A DNA stretch of 12,780 nucleotides from Acidilobaceae archaeon (GTDB taxonomy: Archaea > Thermoproteota > Thermoprotei_A > Sulfolobales > Acidilobaceae). The translations under genes were made by a program, and so were the position numbers. Position 1 is the stretch's first letter, and each line of letters opens with the position of its first letter. The notes under the pieces were generated by a model that ran no database searches, was not told the origin of the DNA, and was given only the letters and a program-made list of their open reading frames with translations. The DNA is taken from NCBI GenBank assembly GCA_027081695.1, contig JALWJI010000126.1, forward strand, positions 1,019-13,798. The letters run 5' to 3'. Of this stretch, positions 6,473 through 12,780 are shown in pieces.

Positions 6473-7351
6473 ATGGTGGATACAGGTCAAGTACAGGATC
6501 TGAGCGGCCTATTCTGGATGCTGTTCGCATTATTCTTCATGATAATGAGCCTTTCACCAATGTTCAGCTTCTATAGGCTCAAAGCGGCAAGAATGAGCCT
6601 ACTTGCAAAAATGGAGAAGAAGTATGGGTACAGGTTCATAACTCTTATTCATCGCTCAGAAAAAATAGGCCTACTAGGACTACCAATCTACAGATTTATA
6701 GACATAGATGATAGTGAGGCCGTCCTCAGAGCGATAAGGAATACGCCTCCGAACAAGCCGATAGCACTAATAATACATACTCCCGGAGGACTTGTACTAG
6801 CAGCGTCACAAATAGCACGAGCACTCAAAAGACACCCAGCAAAGAAAGTTGTAATAGTACCACACTACGCTATGAGCGGCGGTACATTAATAGCGCTCGC
6901 CGCAGACGAGATCCTAATGGACCCCAACGCTGTACTGGGACCACTAGATCCCCAGATAGCTGTAGACCAGGCATCACATCTACCGGCACCAAGCGTCATT
7001 AAAGCCGTAGAGATAAAAGGCAAAGATGCAAGCGAAAAATTCCTTGTACTAGCAGATATCGCTAAGAAGAGCCTCGAAGAAGTACAAGAATTCATCTATG
7101 AGCTAACAAAAGACAGGCTAGGAGAAGAGAAAGCAAAAGAACTTGCTCAGAAACTAACAGAAGGTAGGTGGACACACGATTATCCTATAACATTTGAAAA
7201 AGCCAGAGAACTCGGACTGCCTGTAAAAGACAACGTACCAGAAGAGGTTTATACACTAATGGAACTCTATCCACAAGCACCAACGCACAAGCCTGGAGTA
7301 GAATATATCCCTTATCCAGTACATCATCGCAACCATAATCGCAATCCTTAA
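6473..7351 (+). CDS. Membrane-anchored SDH-family (ClpP/SppA-like fold) serine protease
   Basis: Archaeal protein of the serine dehydrogenase proteinase / DUF114 family, which has a ClpP-crotonase fold and is related to signal peptide peptidase SppA. Residues 12-33 form one membrane span, leaving the rest probably cytoplasmic. The fold signatures are clear: LIIHTPGG (99-106), which supplies the oxyanion hole, VPHYAMSGGTLIALAADEI (129-147) with the likely nucleophile S135, and PNAVLGPLDPQI (151-162). GRWTHDYPIT (231-240) is a further family mark. The 292 residues are the usual length. The ATG is preceded by GGTGAT (6460-6465) at 7 nt. Its likely role is turnover of membrane or misfolded proteins; the substrates are unknown. 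The C-terminal tail is rich in His, Asn and Arg. It stands alone, followed by a tRNA gene. Confidence 0.9.
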   Translation: MVDTGQVQDLSGLFWMLFALFFMIMSLSPMFSFYRLKAARMSLLAKMEKKYGYRFITLIHRSEKIGLLGLPIYRFIDIDDSEAVLRAIRNTPPNKPIALIIHTPGGLVLAASQIARALKRHPAKKVVIVPHYAMSGGTLIALAADEILMDPNAVLGPLDPQIAVDQASHLPAPSVIKAVEIKGKDASEKFLVLADIAKKSLEEVQEFIYELTKDRLGEEKAKELAQKLTEGRWTHDYPITFEKARELGLPVKDNVPEEVYTLMELYPQAPTHKPGVEYIPYPVHHRNHNRNP

Positions 7352-7391
7352 ATCACCCCAATATACGATACCAATAGAATCGGAATAATGT

Positions 7392-7467
7392 GCCGCCGTA
7401 GCTCAGCCGGTAGAGCGTCGCCCTGGTAAGGCGAAGGTCCCGGGTTCGAATCCCGGCGGCGGCTCCA
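7392..7467 (+). tRNA. tRNA-Thr (anticodon GGT)
   Basis: A full cloverleaf can be folded. The 7-bp acceptor stem pairs GCCGCCG (7392-7398) with CGGCGGC (7457-7463). The D-arm is GCTC/GAGC. The anticodon stem TCGCC/GGCGA encloses the loop CTGGTAA with anticodon GGT at 7425-7427, reading ACC. The T-arm is CCGGG/CCCGG with loop TTCGAAT. The discriminator is T7464, as is usual in archaeal tRNA-Thr, and CCA (7465-7467) is encoded. There is no intron. A TATA-like AATATAC at about 7360-7366 is suitably placed upstream. Confidence 0.97.
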
Positions 7468-7705
7468 CAAACCATTCTCAAACACTACAAAATCATCAAA
7501 ATCAACCACATTCTAGACCACTTCAAACTCCTATTAGTCAATCAGATTTTCAGGCCATCATACATTTGAACCAGAATAGAGGTAAAGGCAAGGTAAAGAG
7601 CTCTAAAGTTTATAGTGCCGTGTTTATGCGATATATAACACTAAATAAGTTATTAATTAATCTCACTAGATTACAAATTATATAAGTTAAAGAGAGTTTC
7701 AATGA

Positions 7706-10225
7706 TTACTTATACCGGGTACGACTGTAAACTAGGATTGTGACAATAAGGGCCAGTAATAGACAGCATAATATTCTCACACCTACAGAATACATTGATT
7801 GTTTAGTATCCGTTCCTTGAGTTATCAGAGTATAGTTTATAGTTCTCTCATTACTTGTTATAACATTTTTGATAGACGAATGCTTAAGGGTAAGATAGTT
7901 TGACCCAAGGGATATGAATAAGAAACCATTAGAGCTATCATAATAATAACGATTATAGGCACTGCCGCAAACGGTTTCTAAAGCCTCTACCTTTGTTACG
8001 TTTGGTGGCATTATAATTTCTAGTACAGAGTCTTTGTTAATATAGAATACCACTTGGATTATGAGCCCGGATTTTACAAATTTGAACTCTACGATGGAAT
8101 AATCTCCGATACTATCATAATTTAGGTTATTAATCATTCCTCCCTTGACATATTCTATTCCAATACCAATATCATATAGTGATGCCTCGAGAAAGGTCTT
8201 TGATGCTAGAATGGCTGACGCCTGTGCTTCTACGTTAGTTTCTTCTGACTTATATGTAGCAGGAATCCAATACTCTTGAGTTATTCTATCCCACAGTATA
8301 CTTATCGAAGATAGAACGATAGGACTTGTGAGATAATAGGATGCTAGTCCTGCTACAAGATATCCTAATGCATATGACGGCTCTGATTCCAAATGTTTCT
8401 TTACAGTATTAGTTGAGTTCGCCAGCTGTATCTCATGATAATACCAGGAGCCATTGGTATCTTTATGGAACCGTTTGCCTAGCCAATAATCAACAGATTC
8501 CTTATAGCTTGTGTTGCCAGTTAGACTGTAGAGTTTGAGGAGAGCCTTGGCTACCTCGACGCCTACATCGAGATACGTTCCTTTTCCCCAAGGCCTGGGA
8601 TAGTCGAGGAATCCTCCATCCAATGGGCTCGATTCGTCTCTTACTTGTCTATTGATAAGTATCGAAGCGAGTTTATTAGCTTGGTCTAGGTATGTTTCAT
8701 TGTTCGTAATATTGTATAATTCTATGAGAGCGAGCAAATAATTTGCTAAGATTCTTGTAGATGCGTTCCAGTTGTTAAGCTTGAACAGATATCCGGCATC
8801 TTCTATGATTAACATTGTCCTGGGATCGTTAGGATCTGCTCTTACTAAGCCATAGAACGCTCCTGTACCAGTGTTAACTGCATAATTTAAATCCCGCCCA
8901 TACACGTCCTCTGGATTTGTCGCTAGGCTGATAGCAAGTTTTTCTAGGCCGGAGGGATATGAGGCTAGCGGATATACGCGGAACTTGACGGTTTTGGCTT
9001 GTCCAGGTTCCAGGTCTCCGAAGCCTATCTCGTACTTTATCCATCTATAGTACCACGTGGAGTCATTGCCTACAATGTTGCCGTAGCCCCATAGCTTTAT
9101 GCTAGTGTTAGAATCCACTAAGACTATTAGAGCTCTGTTTATTCCTAGGGGTTCCCTGGAATATACTATACTCGGCTTCCATCCGTTAACTGCGGTCCAA
9201 GAGGTATCATTATAGTCTATGATAAGGTACTCTTTTTCATTATTGTTTATTGGGTGCCCTATTTCCGAGGCGTAGAAATAGCCTTTTCCGGGAACGTAGA
9301 TGGTATCGTAGCCCCACCAATCTAGGTTGTCAAAAGGTAAGGTTACTCTCACATTATAAAGTGTATAATTCCAGTTGTTATGTACCGTCATATTGATATC
9401 AACATAGGAGGATCCGGGGGTTAATGTTAAAGACTGTATAATGGAGAGCATATTATCTTTCATTACTCTATATGCTATGGCATGATCATTACTGATAGAT
9501 ATATTGTATGATGCTATTTTGCCTGATCCTAGACCACCATCGCCTGTATCCCATATACCTTTATACGAACTGGATTCACGCTTCAGACCATAATAGACCT
9601 CTATGCTCCTGATATTAGCGACGTACATATTGATGGGCCATGCAGCACTCTTCTCTGATAAACTTGAGGTATCCTTGTATGTGTCTATTGCTAGAGCAAT
9701 AGCCCTTGAGTATGGTGAGCTGGATTCACGGGTCCCTGCTAGATCTCCCCCAATATTAATGACAAAGTTACCTATACTGAAATTAGATGGATCCAGCGGG
9801 AGTATTCTAAATCCTCTGCATGACACATATCTCGAGAAAAGCCAGATATGACCATCCCCTCGATATGTCAGAATATTATAGTAGGACTCCAGAACCTGGG
9901 ATTTCAATTTGTTAATAGTCGTGTTATTGAGATATGATAGTGCAAGCAGAGCTTCTCCCTGTTCCGTGTTCCAATGCCAGCATCTGCCCTCTCGTGTACC
10001 CCAGGTTTCGCGGAATAGTCCTATGTTGGAGTCGTAGAGTTTGTCTATTAGGACTTGGACCATTTCTTTCCAGAGATGGCTTCGGATTCCTAGGCAATAG
10101 GACGTGTCTCTACTAGTATCTGTATGGTTGTTTTGAAAGCTGGCCGATACGACTTGTATCTGGATAATAGGATACACTATTAACATTACAAGTATAAGGG
10201 CATAGATAGGATATACACGGTGCAT
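7706..10225 (-). CDS. Large cell-surface protein with alpha/alpha-toroid-like repeats, anchored at both ends
   Basis: Exported protein of 839 residues, not assignable to a named family by eye. A hydrophobic signal or anchor follows the start (YPIYALILVMLIVYPII). A C-terminal span lies in the last 25 residues (LLCCLLLALIVTILVY-like) before a basic tail, so the bulk faces outward. Helical-hairpin units like those of six-hairpin glycosidases appear near the N-terminus (EQGEALLALSYL) and again around residues 490-660 (ILANYLLALIELYNITNNET, VGVEVAKALLKLYSLTGN, EPSYALGYLVAGLASYYL). They flank a long beta-rich insert (about 150-440). There are many N-glycosylation sequons. A sugar-active role is plausible but unproven. 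ATG 10225 is preferred because GGCGTGAT lies 4 nt upstream; ATG 10258 would add 11 residues with no ribosome site. It is the last gene of a leftward run, 67 nt after the maturation protease stop, and may also have its own promoter. Confidence 0.78.
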   Translation of the reverse strand: MHRVYPIYALILVMLIVYPIIQIQVVSASFQNNHTDTSRDTSYCLGIRSHLWKEMVQVLIDKLYDSNIGLFRETWGTREGRCWHWNTEQGEALLALSYLNNTTINKLKSQVLESYYNILTYRGDGHIWLFSRYVSCRGFRILPLDPSNFSIGNFVINIGGDLAGTRESSSPYSRAIALAIDTYKDTSSLSEKSAAWPINMYVANIRSIEVYYGLKRESSSYKGIWDTGDGGLGSGKIASYNISISNDHAIAYRVMKDNMLSIIQSLTLTPGSSYVDINMTVHNNWNYTLYNVRVTLPFDNLDWWGYDTIYVPGKGYFYASEIGHPINNNEKEYLIIDYNDTSWTAVNGWKPSIVYSREPLGINRALIVLVDSNTSIKLWGYGNIVGNDSTWYYRWIKYEIGFGDLEPGQAKTVKFRVYPLASYPSGLEKLAISLATNPEDVYGRDLNYAVNTGTGAFYGLVRADPNDPRTMLIIEDAGYLFKLNNWNASTRILANYLLALIELYNITNNETYLDQANKLASILINRQVRDESSPLDGGFLDYPRPWGKGTYLDVGVEVAKALLKLYSLTGNTSYKESVDYWLGKRFHKDTNGSWYYHEIQLANSTNTVKKHLESEPSYALGYLVAGLASYYLTSPIVLSSISILWDRITQEYWIPATYKSEETNVEAQASAILASKTFLEASLYDIGIGIEYVKGGMINNLNYDSIGDYSIVEFKFVKSGLIIQVVFYINKDSVLEIIMPPNVTKVEALETVCGSAYNRYYYDSSNGFLFISLGSNYLTLKHSSIKNVITSNERTINYTLITQGTDTKQSMYSVGVRILCCLLLALIVTILVYSRTRYK

Positions 10226-10292
10226 ATCTATCACGCCAATAACCGACACCTTTCTCATTCTAGGGAATACATATGTGTTGGATTGTTATTGA

Positions 10293-10835
10293 TTAAAGTG
10301 GATTTACTGGGTCTCTACATATGTTTTCTAGGAATTCCCTTATGCAGTCCTCATTGTATCTAAATGCTTGACCGTGACTTTTTATTAGGTTTTCTAGTTT
10401 TTTCAGTGATATGATGGCTTCTCTTATAGCGGACTTACTTAGTCCAGTGCCGAATTGAGGGGTTAACGGTCCTATCAATAGTAGGTATATTGATTGCCTG
10501 TTTGATAATATTCCGGCGATTTTTGCTAATGCTATTAGTGATAGTGGGTTTATTCCGTGCCCGGAGCTTGACTGGGCTAGTTCAAGGAGTTCTCTCAAGT
10601 CTACTTTGTCCGTGTCTACTTTGTAGAGCACGGTTTTTTCGTCGACTGCGGAGTCGACGAGGACTATTAGGCTACTGTTTCCTAGATGGATTATGTCTCC
10701 ATGGTTTGGTAGATCCAAGGGTATGAACTGTACTGTGTCTATGCTCTCTGTACAATGTTTAAGTGCACTTACCAGACAGGGGCCTACCCCGTCATCTCCA
10801 TACATTCTATTCCCTATCCCAATTATCTTAATCAC
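10293..10835 (-). CDS. Hydrogenase maturation protease (HycI/HyaD family)
   Basis: Endopeptidase that clips the C-terminal tail of a [NiFe]-hydrogenase large subunit once nickel has been inserted. The 180 residues include GIGNRMYGDDGVGP (6-19) with the acidic metal ligand, VLVDSAV (58-64) with D61, and SSSGHG (89-94) with H93. These positions match the Asp/Glu-16, Asp-62, His-93 nickel-recognition set known in HycI/HybD. A helix LSLIALAKIAG and a strand IYLLLIGP follow, as in the family. The GTG start overlaps the stop of the upstream gene by 8 nt, with GAGGTG just before it, so the two are translationally coupled. No hydrogenase structural gene is in the window, so the target must be encoded elsewhere. 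The C-terminal 25 residues, with two cysteines, extend past the usual end. Confidence 0.92.
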   Translation of the reverse strand: MIKIIGIGNRMYGDDGVGPCLVSALKHCTESIDTVQFIPLDLPNHGDIIHLGNSSLIVLVDSAVDEKTVLYKVDTDKVDLRELLELAQSSSGHGINPLSLIALAKIAGILSNRQSIYLLLIGPLTPQFGTGLSKSAIREAIISLKKLENLIKSHGQAFRYNEDCIREFLENICRDPVNPL

Positions 10836-11307
10836 TGCACCTCTCCTTCAACCAATCCTTTACAACTCTTAGACAGTCGCCTTTTCCAGGGCAACACTCA
10901 TATATGTTGAACGGGAGGTGTGAGAGCACTTTAAGTGCTGAAACAACATGTGATTTCTGCAGGCTACCTGTTAGGTTCATCCATATATCTTTGACAATAT
11001 CATTTGGGTCCACGGACCCTGTTTTCTCTTGAATAGGGTATTTAGCTATTAGAGATACGCCTTTGGCTTTGGGATGACATTTTGTAACGGGGAAAAGGAG
11101 ATCTATTTGTTTTACTTTGTGCTCTTTTGCCCAGTCTAGGAGAGTTAGGACATCGACGTCGGCGTCTCTAACGATACATTTACCGATTGTCTTGCCGTCT
11201 AATGCTTCGGCTGTCTTGATAAGTGAATAGCCTATTTCATTTGTTAGATTTCCTATTATTGCTACTAGGACTTCTAAAGAATTCTCTGAGATATTCTTGG
11301 ATGTCAC
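10828..11307 (-). CDS. Small cysteine-containing protein, possibly a diverged maturation-protease-like fold
   Basis: 159 residues, no family recognised directly. The order of elements resembles the neighbouring protease: strand VLVAIIGN (13-20), helix IGYSLIKTAEAL (25-36), strand GKCIVRDA (42-49), strand IDLLFPV (68-74), strand GVSLIAKY (83-90), a His followed by a helix (H120-VVSALKVL), strand NIYECCPG (134-141) and a C-terminal helix. The Gly-Asn and the His persist and E24 could stand for the acidic ligand, but the middle Asp is missing. Six cysteines (44, 77, 138, 139, 145, 157) could bind metal. GTG 11307 is the only standard start before the core and has GGGTG 6 nt upstream; it overlaps the upstream gene by 71 nt. 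It is coupled to the protease by an 8-nt overlap, which suggests a role in hydrogenase maturation. Confidence 0.7.
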   Translation of the reverse strand: MTSKNISENSLEVLVAIIGNLTNEIGYSLIKTAEALDGKTIGKCIVRDADVDVLTLLDWAKEHKVKQIDLLFPVTKCHPKAKGVSLIAKYPIQEKTGSVDPNDIVKDIWMNLTGSLQKSHVVSALKVLSHLPFNIYECCPGKGDCLRVVKDWLKERCSD

Positions 11308-12004
11308 CTTCTACACCCAGAGATCTCTTAACTTCTTCTTCTAGCTCGGCGAGCTCCATCTGGGGCTTTATCCTGAACTGATAGATGTATTCTTTTATAT
11401 CATAGTCTTTATTGTAACCTATACCGTTCCTCCAGGCGTCAAGTAGTCCTGTAAGGTCCTCCTTACTGATACGGGGTGACCCTTGGACGAGAGACTGTAG
11501 TACTTCTAAATTGTTTAATGTCTCGTTCAGAGTGCAGGCTGTTATATAGATTTGGGTGGTGTTAAAATCTGGGCGATAAGGTATTTTTTGGAGTTCTTGT
11601 TTGAGGGGCCAACCTACATATTGGAGAATTGCTAGAGTTTTCATATCTCCCTTTATCCAGGCCTGCGTTGATACGTTAACAAATCTCTCCACGACTCCAC
11701 CCGCAAAATCGTATACGTATCCCTTACTAATGTTTATGCCGTGAAGGTTGTTGATACAGTATGAGTGTATCTCGTTGACCCGTTCTCGTATTGCAGGAGT
11801 ATGTCTGTTTTCTCCATACTCGATGGCTTGCAAAGCTAATATTCCGACACCAATAGTCGTATCTTGTTTTCCAGAAACTACATTGCTGTTTCTAAGGCTC
11901 CTATCTCTGGAAGTTTCGATAAAGACAGCTGAAATAATGATTAGCACAAGTATCAGTATCATTGTTGCTTTTTTAAAATTAAATCTCACTAGCATGTACA
12001 CCAT
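11237..12004 (-). CDS. Membrane-anchored protein of unknown function
   Basis: 255 residues, no recognised family. A basic start (RFNFKK) and one hydrophobic segment (14-29) suggest a signal anchor with the rest outside the cell, supported by several N-x-S/T sequons. The remainder is mainly helical with scattered aromatic residues (QAWIKGD, VGWPLKQEL, DAWRNGIGYNKDYD) and two cysteines (83, 157). The last 40 residues form an acidic, charged helix. It heads the leftward run leading to the maturation protease, and its 3' end overlaps the next gene by 71 nt. The ATG at 12004 has no ribosome site, but ATTAAATTTT at about 12029-12038 is correctly spaced for a leaderless message; an ATG three codons later is an alternative. 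It might bind something at the surface, but nothing in the sequence names a role. Confidence 0.7.
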   Translation of the reverse strand: MVYMLVRFNFKKATMILILVLIIISAVFIETSRDRSLRNSNVVSGKQDTTIGVGILALQAIEYGENRHTPAIRERVNEIHSYCINNLHGINISKGYVYDFAGGVVERFVNVSTQAWIKGDMKTLAILQYVGWPLKQELQKIPYRPDFNTTQIYITACTLNETLNNLEVLQSLVQGSPRISKEDLTGLLDAWRNGIGYNKDYDIKEYIYQFRIKPQMELAELEEEVKRSLGVEGDIQEYLREFFRSPSSNNRKSNK

Positions 12005-12082
12005 GTCTAATATTTTGTAAAATAGGAAAATTTAATCTATAACTCTTAATAGTATAAATTATTGATATACTTTACTTCTCTT

Positions 12083-12118
12083 GCTGACTTGTGAGTTAGC
12101 ATTCCTAATTTGAGGAAT
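12083..12118. repeat. Two abutting hairpins downstream of the membrane-protein gene
   Basis: Hairpin one pairs GCTGACT (12083-12089) with AGTTAGC (12094-12100) around TGTG. Hairpin two pairs ATTCCT (12101-12106) with AGGAAT (12113-12118) around AATTTG. They touch without a gap and begin 11 nt past the stop of the leftward gene at 12130. In the first stem the odd pair is G-U on plus-strand RNA but A-C on minus-strand RNA. They could be a 3'-end structure, a processing site or a protein site; no U-tract typical of bacterial terminators follows. Confidence 0.4.
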
Positions 12119-12129
12119 TTAGCTAGTAT

Positions 12130-12738
12130 TTATTGTACTGTGACCATATTTCGTTGTATTTTGTTTATGCAGGTTTGTTTGCATTTTTTAGTCATTGTTG
12201 ATAGTGAGATTAGGGCGGTGATTTCCATTATCAGGCCTATTATTGATAACGGGAGCGGCATGTATTTGACTGATAGGATTGTTCCTAGTATGAGTAGGGT
12301 TATGGTTATATTGGCGAACTGTTTTTTGGAGAGTTCTTCTTCGAGCCAGGATGCATATAGGTACAGGTGGTATATTGATGCTATGAATAGTCCTATTGCG
12401 GCTAGTATTGCTATTGGGAAGAGAATTCCAAATAGCGGCGATAGTATTAGTAGGAGTATTGCTATGGCGTAGTATCTTATTGCCTTGTATAGTTCTTCTC
12501 CTATTTTTGGTACTGTCTCTGATAGTTGTTTGGATCCTTGGTATAGCCATAGGAGGCCTAGGAGGAATAGTATTAGTGATACTAGTTCAAGTATGGTTGA
12601 AAACAAGTGTTTACCAATGAGTGAGGACACGAAAAGGAGTATGAATGATACTATCCATAAATTGAATCCGTCGCTTATTAGCTTGAATGAATCTTCTAAT
12701 AGGTCTTTCCGTGTATAGTGTGCAAAGTATTGTTGCAT
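12130..12738 (-). CDS. Multi-span membrane protein of unknown function
   Basis: 202 residues with five or six hydrophobic spans (about 25-42, 46-66, 87-107, 108-128, 142-158 and 161-180), joined by short charged loops such as QGSKQLSETVPKIGEELYK (67-85) and EEELSKKQ (133-140). The tail is basic and holds two cysteines (186, 190). There are no transport or enzyme motifs. The size and span pattern loosely recall small archaeal membrane families such as DUF996, but I cannot confirm this. The ATG at 12738 is chosen because GGTGA lies 5 nt upstream; a GTG at 12747 inside that site would add three residues. A TATA-like sequence lies at about 12768-12778. It is separated from the next leftward gene by 125 nt and is probably its own unit. 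Confidence 0.75.
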   Translation of the reverse strand: MQQYFAHYTRKDLLEDSFKLISDGFNLWIVSFILLFVSSLIGKHLFSTILELVSLILFLLGLLWLYQGSKQLSETVPKIGEELYKAIRYYAIAILLLILSPLFGILFPIAILAAIGLFIASIYHLYLYASWLEEELSKKQFANITITLLILGTILSVKYMPLPLSIIGLIMEITALISLSTMTKKCKQTCINKIQRNMVTVQ

Positions 12739-12780
12739 TATTGTCACCTTATTATTTATTAGATTGGTATATGTATATTA

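Noticed and set aside
7389..7685. Stop-free plus-strand frame running through the tRNA and beyond, as a possible integrase remnant at a tRNA attachment site
   Set aside because: No integrase motif is visible, no start codon with a ribosome site is present, and no second copy of the tRNA 3' end occurs in the window to mark an attachment site.
7468..7705. Gap after the tRNA searched for C/D box RNA and small genes
   Set aside because: A TGATGA-like box occurs on the minus strand near 7490, but no matching D box lies downstream of it before the tRNA; the rest is A/T-rich with no supported feature.
12188..12550. Second minus-strand frame inside the membrane-protein gene
   Set aside because: Its product is low-complexity (Arg, Asn, Thr, Ile) and lies out of frame within a gene with coherent membrane spans and a good ribosome site.

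Overview
The window looks like part of the chromosome of an anaerobic, hyperthermophilic crenarchaeon (Thermoproteota, most like the Desulfurococcales). This is inferred from A/T-rich TATA-type promoters, archaeal GGTGA-type ribosome binding sites, strong use of AGA/AGG and ATA codons, a tungsten-type aldehyde:ferredoxin oxidoreductase with tungstate uptake genes, a hydrogenase maturation protease, an archaeal SDH-type membrane protease and a tRNA-Thr with encoded CCA. No CRISPR array, insertion sequence or phage gene was seen.

Left third (1-4850): a tungsten block. A tungstate ABC transporter (tupA, then tupB running off the left edge) is read leftwards from a compact promoter holding a 9+6+9 palindrome. 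The same TATA element can also serve a rightward gene, a lipoate/biotin ligase-family protein that has no ATG, GTG or TTG start before its core domain and whose active-site residues look changed. Its 3' end overlaps a convergent MoaD/ThiS-like gene whose product lacks the usual Gly-Gly tail. Upstream of that gene, on the same strand, lies the aldehyde ferredoxin oxidoreductase, with a 12/11-nt palindrome in its promoter or leader. Uptake of tungstate, building or inserting the W-pterin cofactor, and the enzyme that uses it thus lie together.

Middle (4913-7467): a secreted or surface protein with a LamG-like domain is divergent from a membrane-anchored SDH-family serine protease; a tRNA-Thr(GGT) follows the protease gene.

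Right part (7706-12738): a leftward run of four close genes, three of them overlapping: a membrane-anchored protein of unknown function, a small cysteine-containing protein whose order of secondary structure resembles a hydrogenase maturation protease, a clear HycI-type protease, and a large cell-surface protein with alpha/alpha-toroid-like repeats. At the right edge is a multi-span membrane protein of unknown function, followed by two abutting hairpins.

The points most worth checking are the hidden, altered lipoate ligase-like protein in the tungsten block, the MoaD-like protein without Gly-Gly, and the possible tandem pair of an active and an altered maturation protease.
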